Assembly (NCBI RefSeq): GCF_017353255.1
Contig: NZ_JAFMYU010000020.1
Location: forward strand, 78,819 to 142,818
Origin: Fibrella aquatilis
Lineage (GTDB): Bacteria; Bacteroidota; Bacteroidia; Cytophagales; Spirosomataceae
DNA: 64,000 nt
Reading direction: 5' to 3'
Part shown: in pieces, positions 49,443 to 58,959 of the stretch
Layout: every line of letters begins with the position of its first letter
Position numbering within the stretch: the stretch's first letter is position 1
Translations under genes and position numbers: made by a program
The notes under the pieces: model-generated
What the model was told of the DNA's origin: nothing
Seen by the model: only the letters and a program-made list of their open reading frames with translations
Database searches by the model: none

Positions 49443-50773
49443 CCCCAATTCAACTTGTTCCTTCAATCAGGAAAATCATCCTGTTTTGTTTGGTAGCTAT
49501 CTTATTAATGAGCGGAGCTACGACCCAACGAATAATGCTTAATATATTGTTAGTCGCCACTTTGTTTGGGCCTCTGTGGCTTTCTCCAGTTTCGCTCACA
49601 ATAAGCTTAATGCAGTTTATGTTGAGTCCTGGCTTGGTTCTGGTACAGGATCCAATAATATCAGGGATACGTATTTTCTTATTAATAATAGTTTTTATCA
49701 GGACATTGATATATGCATCAAGGTATAAATATATAAATGTCAATGGTAAGATTTTAGCGTTTTGCGTTGTGATCATTTTTTTAAGTATTTTATCAAGTTA
49801 CAATTCATACATTTCTATATTCAAAATTATTCAATTTTTTTGTGCTTCATTTGCCGTGTTAAATATATTTCTTATAATTAGACAAAAACAAGCATACTGG
49901 ATTAATTGGTATTATAATTTTATAATATTTTTATCTTTAGCATCGTTACCTACATTATTTATTCCAGAAATTGGTTATTACAGAAATAATATAGGTTTTC
50001 AAGGAATCACAAATCAGCCTCAGGCTTTGGCTCTGTTTTTATCCCCTGCAATCGCTTTGTTATTAGGGCAGATTTTACAAAAAAAGATCAGTTTATCACA
50101 ATTATTCTTTACTCTTTTAGTATTAGTAGAACTCTTTTACACAAAGGGACGAATAGGGATAATCAGTCTTTCATCTAGTTTCATAATATTACTCTTCATA
50201 TCACACAGACACAGTAAAAACATTTTTGTTGATCTCATCAAAAAGCCTGTTGGGTACATTTTACTAACTATTGCCCTATTTATTGCTGCGTACAATCAGG
50301 AATCTGTACAACAGTATATTTTCAAATCGTCAGAAACATCGAACACATCTATTAATCAAGCTTTTTTCCATTCTCGTGGTGCTCTTTTAATTAAACAAAA
50401 ACAAAACATTGACGAACATACGTTATCAGGCATTGGATTTGGTTTACCTAGTTGGCCAGAAGATTTACAGATAAACTATGATCCCGTTTTTAATTTACCA
50501 TTGAGTGTACCTGTAGAGAAAGGTGTGTTTTTTGTCTCCATTTTTGAAGAAATCGGGATAATAGGTAGCTTTTTTTTTCTACTCTTGCTGGTAGCACTAA
50601 TAAAATTCTGTACTAGTCAATCGACTCCCGATGTTACATGGATGGTAGTAACGGCAATAGCTACTAACATTGGTGAAGCTACTCTCTTCTCATTCGGTGG
50701 TATGGGACTATATATTTGGCTGGTTATTGGGTTAGGACTTGCACCGAATGCCCCTAACCCTACCACACAATAA
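49430..50773 (+). CDS. Wzy-like O-antigen polymerase
   Basis: 447 residues with 10-12 membrane helices and no soluble domain. The start TTG 49430 lies inside the end of the previous gene. Hydrophobic stretches include KIILFCLVAILLMSGATTQR, LNILLVATLFGPLWLSPVSL and YILLTIALFIAAYNQES. A long loop before the last helices (RGALLIKQKQNIDEHTLSGI, then GFGLPSW) has the loop placement seen in Wzy/RfaL-type proteins. Such proteins join repeat units in the periplasm. Wzy sequences are very divergent, so the call rests on topology and locus. This is the last gene of the AT-rich block. Confidence 0.78.
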   Translation: MENITPIQLVPSIRKIILFCLVAILLMSGATTQRIMLNILLVATLFGPLWLSPVSLTISLMQFMLSPGLVLVQDPIISGIRIFLLIIVFIRTLIYASRYKYINVNGKILAFCVVIIFLSILSSYNSYISIFKIIQFFCASFAVLNIFLIIRQKQAYWINWYYNFIIFLSLASLPTLFIPEIGYYRNNIGFQGITNQPQALALFLSPAIALLLGQILQKKISLSQLFFTLLVLVELFYTKGRIGIISLSSSFIILLFISHRHSKNIFVDLIKKPVGYILLTIALFIAAYNQESVQQYIFKSSETSNTSINQAFFHSRGALLIKQKQNIDEHTLSGIGFGLPSWPEDLQINYDPVFNLPLSVPVEKGVFFVSIFEEIGIIGSFFFLLLLVALIKFCTSQSTPDVTWMVVTAIATNIGEATLFSFGGMGLYIWLVIGLGLAPNAPNPTTQ

Positions 50774-50778
50774 CCAGC

Positions 50779-51933
50779 ATGCATGTCTTCTACCCCATCG
50801 GTACGTTCTACCCTGCCCAGTCGGGTGGGCCGAGTAATTCGGTCTACTGGCTGGCTAAGGCACTCGTGCGGCAGGGGGTGAAGGTCACGGTGGTGTCGAC
50901 AGATACCGATCAGCCCGACACCACACCAAGGGACCAGTGGCTTAGTACCAACGCCGGGCGGGTGCGCTACGTGTCGACCCGCCGCCACAATCTCCCCTGG
51001 CGGCATATTGGGCAGTCGTGGCAAGTGTTGCCCTCTACCGATATTGTGCACCTAACCAGCTTGTTTTATCCGCTATCTATGGCCGTGGCCGTACTGGCGC
51101 TCTGGCAAAAAAAGCAGTTGGTATGGTCGCCCAGGGGTGAGTTGGCCCCGGCCGCACTGTCCATCCGCCCCCAACTGAAACGGGTAGTCCTGCGCCTTAT
51201 TCGCTGCTGGACTTCGCGCATTACGTTTCATGCTACCTCGCCCGACGAAACAGCCCAGATCAAAACCCAGTTTGGGACCAACGTACGCGTGGTTGAACTA
51301 CCCAACTACCTCGAACTTCCGGCGCCATACGCTCCATCAGGTTCCGCCCCCTGTGCACCCTATCTGTTCTACCTGGGTCGCCTGCATCCCATAAAAGCCT
51401 TGGACCGGCTGCTGGAAGCCCTAGCGTTGTCATCGGCTTTTCAAAACGGCCCCTGGCAACTACGGCTGGTGGGTACCGATGCCGATGGCTACGGAGCCAC
51501 GCTCCGGCAGCAGGCAAAGACACTTGGATTGAGCCACCGTGTGCATATTGAGCCGCCGGTTTCGGGCGAAGCCAAACAACAATTGCTGGCAGGTGCCTAC
51601 GCGCTGGTACTACCGTCGCATAGTGAGAACTTTGGCAACGTAGTGGTGGAGGCATTGGCGCACGGAACCCCCGTTATTGCAGCCCTTGGCACACCCTGGG
51701 CCATATTAGCTGCCGAAGAAGCCGGTTTTTGGGTAGCCAATGACCCGGCTGCATTAGGGGCTACGCTGGACGTCTGCCTATCTTTACCCTCTAGTAAGTA
51801 CGCACACTATCGCCAACAGGCTATGACACTGGCGCGTACTCAATTTGACATAGACACCAATAGTCACCGCTGGCTTTCAGCATATAACAGCTTAATTGCC
51901 AATTTATTGATTACACCTCTATGTGCGGAATAG
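50779..51933 (+). CDS. family 4 glycosyltransferase (GT-B)
   Basis: 384 residues. The N-terminus (MHVFYPIGTFYPAQSGGPSN) has the Gly-Gly loop of GT4 enzymes. The C-terminal half is APYLFYLGRLHPIKALDRLL, LRLVGTDADGYGATLRQQAK and PSHSENFGNVVVEALAHGTP, then VIAALGTPWAIL. Composition is back to the GC-rich average, so a border between blocks lies near 50.78 kb. It ends 13 bp inside the AsnB start. Role: one transfer step in repeat-unit assembly. Confidence 0.9.
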   Translation: MHVFYPIGTFYPAQSGGPSNSVYWLAKALVRQGVKVTVVSTDTDQPDTTPRDQWLSTNAGRVRYVSTRRHNLPWRHIGQSWQVLPSTDIVHLTSLFYPLSMAVAVLALWQKKQLVWSPRGELAPAALSIRPQLKRVVLRLIRCWTSRITFHATSPDETAQIKTQFGTNVRVVELPNYLELPAPYAPSGSAPCAPYLFYLGRLHPIKALDRLLEALALSSAFQNGPWQLRLVGTDADGYGATLRQQAKTLGLSHRVHIEPPVSGEAKQQLLAGAYALVLPSHSENFGNVVVEALAHGTPVIAALGTPWAILAAEEAGFWVANDPAALGATLDVCLSLPSSKYAHYRQQAMTLARTQFDIDTNSHRWLSAYNSLIANLLITPLCAE

Positions 51934-53780
51934 CCGGGCTGATTACCCGACATGATACGATTGCTGACCCGGCGCTGGTTGGGCTGATGACCCATCAGTT
52001 GAGCCACCGTGGGCCCGACGCAGGTGGTAGCTGGGCCGAAGGAAATGTGGCGCTGGGCCATCGCAGGCTGTCAATAATTGACCTGACCGACGGAGCGAAT
52101 CAACCCCTGTTTAGCCCTGACGGGCGCTATGCGATTACTTTCAATGGGGAAATTTATAACTACTGGGCTGTTCGCCAGCAACTGACAGGCTATAACTTCC
52201 AAACCAATTCTGATACAGAAGTCATTTTGGCCGCCTACGAACGCTGGGGCGCTGCCTGCGTACATCAGTTCAACGGCATGTTTGCCTTCGCCATCTGGGA
52301 CCGTCACACCAAAGAACTGTTTGCCGCGCGCGACCGGCTGGGCAAAAAACCCTTCTACTACTACCACGATCAACACCAATTTGTCTTCGCCTCGGAAGTA
52401 CGGGCGTTGCTACGAACGGGTCTGGTACCCCGCCGCCTCAACACGGCCATGTTGCCCCAGTACCTCATGTACCAGACCGTGTCAGCCCCCAACACGCTGG
52501 TAGCAGGTGTGGGGCAGTTGCAGGCGGGGCATACGGCCCTGTTTGTCGACCATTGCTGGACCGAAACTCGCTACTGGAACCTGATGGCCCCGCCCCCGGC
52601 AGACCCAGCTTTATTACAAAACGGAGCAGCAACGCAACGGCAGGTGCGTAGTTTGTTGCAGGCATCGGTGACCCGGCGCATGGTCAGCGACGTACCGCTG
52701 GGGGCATTTTTGTCGGGCGGCATCGACTCTAGCGCGGTGGTGGCCCTGATGGCCGAACAGACCGAGCAACCCGTGAACACGTTTACGGTCACGTTTCAGG
52801 AAGCTGCCTTCGACGAATCGGAACATGCCCGCCAGATGGCCAAACGGTTCAACACCCGCCATACCGAACTACCCCTGTCGGCGAGAGAACTGCTGGCCGA
52901 ACTCCCCACCATTCTGGCCAGTATGGACCAGCCCAGCGGCGACGGCCCCAATACCTACATGGTATCAAAACTGACCAGGGCGGCCGGTATTACGGTGGCT
53001 CTGAGTGGGTTGGGTGGCGATGAAGTGTTTGCTGGTTATTCAACCTTCGGGCGCTATGCCCGCCTACAGAAATTAGGCTGGTTATGGCACTTGCCCAGAC
53101 CAGTTCGGCAAGCAGTACTGAAGCGGTTTTCGCCCGGCACCAACCAACAGAAGCTGGCTGACCTAACCAATTTACACTCGCTTAACACTACTGACTTATT
53201 TCCTTTGTTTCGTCAGTCGACTTCAGCCAGAGCGGCGCAACAACTATTGGGAACCAACAGGTTAGCCAATCCGTATCCAGCTATGTTTAGCAGGCAACAA
53301 GCAGAGATAGGCCATTTACACAGCATGAGTCAATTGACAATCAGCGAGTTGCTGACCTACACGGAACCGTTGCTCCTGCGCGATGCCGACCAGATGAGTA
53401 TGGCCCACGCGTTAGAACTGCGCGTACCCATGCTGGACTATGAGCTGATTGAATTTATGCTGCGCGTACCTGACCGCTACAAAACCACCAAAGCCCCTAA
53501 GCAGCTATTGGTTGAATCGATACACCCACTGTTGCCCGGCGAACTGTTGAAACGCCCCAAAATGGGTTTCAGCTTTCCGTGGTCGCAATGGATGCGCACT
53601 GAGCTAGGCAGTTTTTGTGCCGAGCGCATTGAAAGCCTCAGCCAGCGGAATTTATTTGATAAAACAGCTTTACTGGCTTATCATCAGCGTTTTATGACAT
53701 GTGACCCGGCGACATCCTGGAATCATATCTGGTTGCTTGTGGTACTCGAAGACTGGCTTATCACCAATCAAGTTGAGTAA
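51921..53780 (+). CDS. asnB: glutamine-hydrolysing asparagine synthetase-like amidotransferase
   Basis: 619 residues. Cys2 (MCGIAGLITRHDTI) is the glutaminase nucleophile, with LSHRGPDAGGSW, then HRRLSIIDLTDGANQPLFSP, the typical Ntn hydrolase path. The synthetase half has PP-loop SGGIDSSAVVALMAEQTEQP (about 262-281) and LSGLGGDEVFAGYSTFGRYA. In polysaccharide loci AsnB paralogues (WbpS type) amidate uronic acids. Given the dehydrogenase here, amidation of a hexosaminuronic acid is more likely than free asparagine synthesis. It overlaps the preceding gene by 13 bp. Confidence 0.92.
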   Translation: MCGIAGLITRHDTIADPALVGLMTHQLSHRGPDAGGSWAEGNVALGHRRLSIIDLTDGANQPLFSPDGRYAITFNGEIYNYWAVRQQLTGYNFQTNSDTEVILAAYERWGAACVHQFNGMFAFAIWDRHTKELFAARDRLGKKPFYYYHDQHQFVFASEVRALLRTGLVPRRLNTAMLPQYLMYQTVSAPNTLVAGVGQLQAGHTALFVDHCWTETRYWNLMAPPPADPALLQNGAATQRQVRSLLQASVTRRMVSDVPLGAFLSGGIDSSAVVALMAEQTEQPVNTFTVTFQEAAFDESEHARQMAKRFNTRHTELPLSARELLAELPTILASMDQPSGDGPNTYMVSKLTRAAGITVALSGLGGDEVFAGYSTFGRYARLQKLGWLWHLPRPVRQAVLKRFSPGTNQQKLADLTNLHSLNTTDLFPLFRQSTSARAAQQLLGTNRLANPYPAMFSRQQAEIGHLHSMSQLTISELLTYTEPLLLRDADQMSMAHALELRVPMLDYELIEFMLRVPDRYKTTKAPKQLLVESIHPLLPGELLKRPKMGFSFPWSQWMRTELGSFCAERIESLSQRNLFDKTALLAYHQRFMTCDPATSWNHIWLLVVLEDWLITNQVE

Positions 53781-53802
53781 AAAACCAACACGTTTTTAGC
53801 TG

Positions 53803-54648
53803 ATGCCAGTACCAATCACCGTACTTATTTTGACCAAAAACGAAGCTCCTAACCTGTCTCACTGCCTTAGCAGCGTGGTTGGTTGGGCTGCGGCCGTTTT
53901 TGTGCTCGATTCGGGGTCTACAGACCTGACAGTGGCGTTAGCAGAAGCGGGAGGTGCCACCGTTTTTCACCGGGATTTTGACAACTATGCTGCTCAACGA
54001 AACCACGCCATCGAAGCACTGCCCATATTAACCGAGTGGGTGCTTTTTCTGGATGCCGACGAGTACGCCACCGAGGCTTTAAAAACCGCTATCGAACCTA
54101 TTTTGGGGCAGGATAAGGGCCACAACGGCTATTTCATTCCGTTTAAATTTATCTTTATGAACCGCTGGATACGGCATGGTGGCTACTATCCTACCTATAT
54201 TCTACGCTTGTTTCGGCGGTCGGCGGTGCAACGTATTGACCGCGAGATGGACGAACAAATTACGGTACAAGGCACTACAGGCTTCATCAGCGAACCGTTT
54301 GTACACTACGACCGTAAACCCGTTCAATTTTGGTACGAAAAGCACGCCCGCTACACTCAGTTTCAGGTAGCCGACTTGCTAAAAACCGATGGCGAAAAAA
54401 CCCTGCGCTGGGCCGATGCTGCCACTCAACGAGACAAAAAACGGTGGGTGAAAGAGCAGGTTTGGGGCCACATTCCCGTGCTGCTTCGTCCATTTCTATA
54501 CTTTGGTTACCGCTACCTGATTCAGTTGGGGTTTTTGGACGGAAAAGCGGGATTTATTTTCCATTTCAGCCATGCGTTTCTTTACCAGTTTATGATTGCC
54601 GCCGTCTATATTGACGAACGAAACCGACTTGCTGCCCATCGTTTATGA
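53803..54648 (+). CDS. family 2 glycosyltransferase, WaaE/KdtX-like
   Basis: 281 residues. The start PVPITVLILTKNEAPNLSHC, then LSSVVGWAAAVFVLDSGSTD, DNYAAQRNHAIEAL and FLDADEYATEAL are the GT2 subgroup including WaaE, which adds glucose to lipopolysaccharide core. A C-terminal hydrophobic segment (LLRPFLYFGYRYLIQLGFLD) suggests a membrane-attached end. It overlaps the next gene by 4 bp (ATGA). Confidence 0.9.
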   Translation: MPVPITVLILTKNEAPNLSHCLSSVVGWAAAVFVLDSGSTDLTVALAEAGGATVFHRDFDNYAAQRNHAIEALPILTEWVLFLDADEYATEALKTAIEPILGQDKGHNGYFIPFKFIFMNRWIRHGGYYPTYILRLFRRSAVQRIDREMDEQITVQGTTGFISEPFVHYDRKPVQFWYEKHARYTQFQVADLLKTDGEKTLRWADAATQRDKKRWVKEQVWGHIPVLLRPFLYFGYRYLIQLGFLDGKAGFIFHFSHAFLYQFMIAAVYIDERNRLAAHRL

Positions 54649-55319
54649 ACGCTGTTGATTTTCATTCAGACATAGCCGTTGCCTTTAGCAAACGCTACGA
54701 GCAATCAGCTGACTTTCAGGAGCGTTATCAGGTCTGGACAGCGTTGTTCGATACCTACATTCAACCCGGCCAACGCGTACTGGATGCCGGTTGTGGCACA
54801 GGTGTATTCGCGCATTACCTGGCCAAGCGGGGGTGCTCAGTAACGGGGGTAGATGGTTCGCCCGAAATGATCCGGCTATGCCAGAAAGAGGCAGGTCCAG
54901 GTGTCAGCTTCAGCGTTGCTATGCTCCCTTTGACCGATCTCCCCGAACAGCCCTTATTCGATGTCATCATCTCATCGAGTGTGCTGGAGTACGTACCAGA
55001 TCTGGCTCAGACCCTTAGCTCATTTGACCAATACCTTCGTTCCGGTGGGCACCTGCTGGTGTCGTTGCCCAATCGTCGGTCGGCCTACCGAATACTGGAA
55101 CGCCTGGGTTACCACCTCACTGGCCAACCACCCTACCTGCAACATGTACTGCACTACAGCACAGCCACTTCGCTAACCGACCAACTTACTCCTCAAACTT
55201 ACCATTTGCTGACACAACATACCTTTGGTGGCACCAACATCATTGCCCGGTTCATGCGCCGTTGCTTACCCGCTACCTTCGCCGATACGCTATTTGTTGC
55301 CGTTTTTCAGAAAAAATGA
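54645..55319 (+). CDS. class I SAM-dependent methyltransferase
   Basis: 224 residues. Motif I is RVLDAGCGTGVFAHYLAKRG (about 44-63), motif II/III is VTGVDGSPEMIRLCQKEAG, and the post-core is FDVIISSSVLEYVPDLAQTL, then YLRSGGHLLVSLPNR. The C-terminal third would bind the substrate. In this locus it probably methylates a sugar or the polymer end. It is coupled both ways (ATGA overlaps on each side). Family certain, substrate unknown. Confidence 0.9.
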   Translation: MNAVDFHSDIAVAFSKRYEQSADFQERYQVWTALFDTYIQPGQRVLDAGCGTGVFAHYLAKRGCSVTGVDGSPEMIRLCQKEAGPGVSFSVAMLPLTDLPEQPLFDVIISSSVLEYVPDLAQTLSSFDQYLRSGGHLLVSLPNRRSAYRILERLGYHLTGQPPYLQHVLHYSTATSLTDQLTPQTYHLLTQHTFGGTNIIARFMRRCLPATFADTLFVAVFQKK

Positions 55320-56407
55320 AAATATTAACCATTGTGGGTGCCCGGCCCAATTTCATGAAAGTCGCCCCACTTCACCGGGCTTTTTTGGCACAATCCACCA
55401 TTGAATCAAAAATTGTGCATACCGGGCAGCACTACGATGCCCGCATGAGTGATGTATTTTTTAATCAGCTTGAATTACCCAAACCAGACTATTACCTAGG
55501 CGTGGCGAGTGGTTCACCCACGCAACAAACCGCCGAGATCATGACCAAGTTTGAGGTGGTCATCCAGGCCGAACAGCCCGATTGGGTGGTGGTGGTGGGC
55601 GACGTGACCAGTACGCTTGCCTGTGCGCTGGTGGCGGTGCGTATGGGGGTGCGCGTGGCACACGTAGAAGCAGGCCTGCGCTCCGGTGACCGCAAAATGC
55701 CCGAAGAAATCAACCGTATCCTGACTGATAACCTCGCCGACCTGCTTTTCGTAACGGAGCAGGCAGGCCTGGACAACCTGCATCGCGAGGGCATTCCCGA
55801 CGAAAAAATTAAATTCGTAGGTAACGTCATGATCGATTCGTTAGCACATTATCGACCAAAAGCGAATGAGTTAGGTACTGTTGGCCGTTTGCAACTCACC
55901 CACGGCGAGTATATACTGGTGACCATGCACCGCCCCTCGAATGTGGATATGCCCGATGGGCTGCGTGCCATCGTGCAAATAGTGACCGAGGCTGCTATGC
56001 ATAATACTGTGCTGTTTCCGATGCACCCCCGCACAAGTGCCAATCTAATCCAGTTTGGCCTAATGGACCAGTTGACCGTTATCCCAAACGTACGGCTTAT
56101 GGAGCCACAGGGGTATCTTGAATTTCTGAACCTAATGGAATTCGCTCTGGCCGTAGTGACTGATTCGGGCGGAATTCAGGAAGAAACAACTTACCTGCAA
56201 GTGCCCTGCCTCACCTTCCGCGATAGTACCGAACGACCAAGTACCGTCACGCTAGGTACCAATATCTTGTTGGCCAACTTAAATCCCTTTACTGTAGCCA
56301 CTGAGTTGGCTTCAATACGTAAGGGTAGCCGTAAAAAAGGGCAAGTGCCTCCACTTTGGGATGGAGCAACGGCAGAACGAATAGCGACTTGCCTAATTTT
56401 CGATTGA
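55316..56407 (+). CDS. wecB: non-hydrolysing UDP-N-acetylglucosamine 2-epimerase
   Basis: 363 residues from ATG 55316, overlapping the methyltransferase stop (ATGA). Landmarks are MKILTIVGARPNFMKVAPLH, VHTGQHYDARMSDVFFNQL, HVEAGLRSGDRKMPEEINRI and DSGGIQEETTYLQVPCLTFR. It interconverts UDP-GlcNAc and UDP-ManNAc. The dehydrogenase at 41468-42748 could then make UDP-ManNAcA if it accepts ManNAc. It is the last gene of the tightly overlapping GC-rich block. Confidence 0.94.
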   Translation: MKILTIVGARPNFMKVAPLHRAFLAQSTIESKIVHTGQHYDARMSDVFFNQLELPKPDYYLGVASGSPTQQTAEIMTKFEVVIQAEQPDWVVVVGDVTSTLACALVAVRMGVRVAHVEAGLRSGDRKMPEEINRILTDNLADLLFVTEQAGLDNLHREGIPDEKIKFVGNVMIDSLAHYRPKANELGTVGRLQLTHGEYILVTMHRPSNVDMPDGLRAIVQIVTEAAMHNTVLFPMHPRTSANLIQFGLMDQLTVIPNVRLMEPQGYLEFLNLMEFALAVVTDSGGIQEETTYLQVPCLTFRDSTERPSTVTLGTNILLANLNPFTVATELASIRKGSRKKGQVPPLWDGATAERIATCLIFD

Positions 56408-56510
56408 TTAGTTAGGCTGTTAGCAATTCTTTTTGACGTTTCATGGGTACGTTGTCAGATTAGAAATTTTCACTATCTTGATTTAGTTGTACATCCGCTC
56501 TCGATGCTGC

Positions 56511-57788
56511 ATGAAAAAAGTCATATGTTTCTTTATAGGATACCTCTGCGTCATTATATTAATGTCTTTAATAACACAACAGCCATTAAACAATACATTT
56601 CATTATTTTGGCGTTCCAAAACATACTATGTTTTTTGCAGACATGAATGATGTATTAACATCATTGGACTGTCATTTGCCATACGAAGAAATTATTGCTA
56701 ATCATTGCCTTAAACATGCTGCATCTTTCAACTATCCAAGAGCTACTTATTTATTGTTTAATTATTTAAATTTGTCAGGTTCAGATACTGCTTGGCTAGC
56801 ACCAGTTCTCATTTTTATATTTATAATTTCTTATTTTTATATTTTTAGATCCACCCTGAATAATCACTCTGTTTACATAATTCTATTAGGATGTTCACCA
56901 GTTACTTTGTTACTTATCCATAGAGGCAATTTTGACTTATTTTTTATGATTACAACAATAGGAGCTTGTATGCTAATTTATCAAAACAAACGGATAGGAA
57001 GCCTTTCGCTAATTCTGACAGGCATTCTTTTTAAGCTTTATCCAATTTTTGCCTCATTAATTTTTTTAAGGAAGCGATCACATTTCCTATTCATTGCTTG
57101 TATGATACTTTTTTCAATTTACTGCCTCCTAACTTTCAATGATCTCTTGTTAATTAAAAAAGCGACTCCTCTTGGAGTTGATTTATCTTATGGAAGAAAC
57201 GTTTTCGTTGACTATATTTCTCGTCATTTTCCTAAATTTACCAATCTAATTTCCGCCAATAGTCAGCATGTAGCAACCGCTTTAGTAGCAATAATCCTCC
57301 CTTTTTTTTGTGTTATTTATTTCAATAAGCTTACAAACAGCATCAGCCTACCGTTGATTAATTCAACAAAGTTGGAATCAATTTTATTCCTTGCAGGGGG
57401 CGGAATTTATACAGGCACATTTATTCTTGGAAACAACTGGGATTATAGATTTGTATTTGCACACCTAACGATACCGCTATTTTTGAAAAAAATTGATGCA
57501 GAATTAACAGAAAAGTCATTCAGTTGTGTTGCTTTGTTTTTAGTTATTATCCTCAGTTGGAGTAATTTAATTGTAGCTCAATTTCCGGGAGAAAGCTGGT
57601 TTAGGTCTGTACGCTTTGCTTGCGTACTAATTGAGGAGCCACTTCACTGGGTTCTGTTTACTTTAATTAGTACAATTCTTGCAAACTATTTATACCAAGA
57701 GCTTAGTAATAGATCAATTATATCGGATAGTGCCAAAAGAACTAGCGGTTATCACACCATGAAATTTTCCAAAGCTAAGGGTAGATAA
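56511..57788 (+). CDS. multi-spanning membrane protein, possibly DUF2029/GT-C type
   Basis: 425 residues from ATG 56511; a TTG eight codons upstream is in frame. At least nine hydrophobic helices, first MKKVICFFIGYLCVIILMSL. An early loop contains DMNDVLTSLDCHLPYEEIIA, with Asp-Met-x-Asp, an arrangement like the first-loop acidic motif of GT-C glycosyltransferases and DUF2029 proteins. HRGNFDLFFMITTIGACMLI resembles the DUF2029 motif with Asn-x-Asp. It could be a polyprenyl-phosphate-sugar-using transferase. AT-rich and flanked by 100 bp and 74 bp of spacer, so it looks like a separate insertion. Confidence 0.65.
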   Translation: MKKVICFFIGYLCVIILMSLITQQPLNNTFHYFGVPKHTMFFADMNDVLTSLDCHLPYEEIIANHCLKHAASFNYPRATYLLFNYLNLSGSDTAWLAPVLIFIFIISYFYIFRSTLNNHSVYIILLGCSPVTLLLIHRGNFDLFFMITTIGACMLIYQNKRIGSLSLILTGILFKLYPIFASLIFLRKRSHFLFIACMILFSIYCLLTFNDLLLIKKATPLGVDLSYGRNVFVDYISRHFPKFTNLISANSQHVATALVAIILPFFCVIYFNKLTNSISLPLINSTKLESILFLAGGGIYTGTFILGNNWDYRFVFAHLTIPLFLKKIDAELTEKSFSCVALFLVIILSWSNLIVAQFPGESWFRSVRFACVLIEEPLHWVLFTLISTILANYLYQELSNRSIISDSAKRTSGYHTMKFSKAKGR

Positions 57789-57862
57789 AGTTGAAAAATA
57801 TGGTCAGTACAGAGAGTACGACTTTTAACTTAGTTGCAGATTCTGTCGCTATTTTTTTGATA

Positions 57863-58588
57863 TTATCTATAAATTCTTTTTCTATCCCAATTTACATTAT
57901 TCTTTATTTGCTTTGCGGGTATACCTCCAATCAGCAAATTACTTCCTTCAAAAGATTTGGTTACGACAGATCTAGTTGCAACTATTGAGTTGTCAGGAAT
58001 AATGACTCCTTTGAGAATGGAGACATGAGAAGCAATCCAAACATGATTTCCAATGAATATATTTTGTGCATAATTGATTCTATCGTTAGTTGAAGAATCA
58101 ATGATAGAATGGGAATCACCTGTTCTTAAATCTATATCATAGGCAAACATACAATCGTCACCAATGTGAATTTTTGAATTTGGTTCTGTTACAGCAATAT
58201 GAGCATCTTGAAATGTTGAATTTTCACCAATTATTGCTTCACAACAAAAATCCTCTATCCAAATTGTACAGCTTCTGTCAAAGCTAACTTTTTTGCCAAT
58301 TTTTATTTTATTATTATTACCCCTAATAAAAAAAGTTACATTATTCAGCAAAGATAATTCTCCAATCTCAATTTCGTTGTTTCTTCCAATAATATCGAAG
58401 GTGCAATTACTTAATTTGGCCGACTCAGCTATATTAAATATATTTTTATATCTCCTTAGAAGCGTTTTGTGTAATATATATTGAATTTTATATCCGCTAA
58501 TAATAGCTTTAGTGTATCGCTCTAAAACAGGATTTCCTTTAAGAATACCTTTAATCTTTTTTTCAAAACCTATTCCTATTTGCCACAT
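57863..58588 (-). CDS. left-handed beta-helix (hexapeptide) acyltransferase
   Basis: 241 residues on the opposite strand to the rest of the locus, and the most AT-rich gene here. Hexapeptide repeats run through the middle (NCTFDIIGRNNEIEIGELSL, IRGNNNKIKIGKKVSFDRSC, TIWIEDFCCEAIIGENSTFQ), with the loop YDIDLRTGDSHSIIDSSTND and the ending IFIGNHVWIASHVSILKGVI, then SIVATRSVVTKSFEGSNLLI. The active-site His is in GNHVWIASH or DSHS. It would O- or N-acetylate a sugar. The orientation and composition suggest independent acquisition. Confidence 0.88.
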   Translation of the reverse strand: MWQIGIGFEKKIKGILKGNPVLERYTKAIISGYKIQYILHKTLLRRYKNIFNIAESAKLSNCTFDIIGRNNEIEIGELSLLNNVTFFIRGNNNKIKIGKKVSFDRSCTIWIEDFCCEAIIGENSTFQDAHIAVTEPNSKIHIGDDCMFAYDIDLRTGDSHSIIDSSTNDRINYAQNIFIGNHVWIASHVSILKGVIIPDNSIVATRSVVTKSFEGSNLLIGGIPAKQIKNNVNWDRKRIYR

Positions 58589-58959
58589 GAGGTATTATCT
58601 TAATTGTACATTTTTTTAATCAACGGAGGAGATCTATTGCAGTGCTAATCTTATGATTGACTCACTCGTATCATCCATGACATTGCTTATATTATTAACT
58701 TAGCGACAAATAACACTGCTTGTTTGAAGATCAGCACACACTAAAAATCAGTACACAGGAGTAACTATGCCCATCCAAAAGCCTGGTCGATGTTCCGAGT
58801 GTCAACACCCAAAATCTGCGAAAGCTACTACAGCAGCAAGTCACCAACCAGTAAGACCGCACTCCTAGCCAGGTCAGCATTACCCAGCTGCTTAAAGCGA
58901 CTCAAAAATAACGGGCAGGACCTAATGTCCCTACCTTTGCCCGATTATTACCCCCGTAC
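58589..58959. other. intergenic region, 371 bp
   Basis: Between the divergent acyltransferase and the two-domain dehydrogenase. Composition changes from AT-rich (left) to mixed at about 58.75 kb, so a boundary between blocks lies here. A short open frame at 58790-58972 overlaps the next gene's start and has no recognisable features. No tRNA, attachment site or palindrome of the junction family was found. Confidence 0.5.
58932..58939 (+). promoter_or_regulatory. -7 box of the two-domain dehydrogenase gene
   Basis: TACCTTTG (TAnnTTTG), 20 bp before ATG 58960, so transcription could restart here after the inserted block. Confidence 0.6.

Noticed and set aside
57791..57988. 65-residue plus-strand ORF after the membrane protein gene
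   Set aside because: Most of it is antisense to the C-terminus of the hexapeptide acyltransferase, which has clear family repeats; the codon pattern fits the minus strand.
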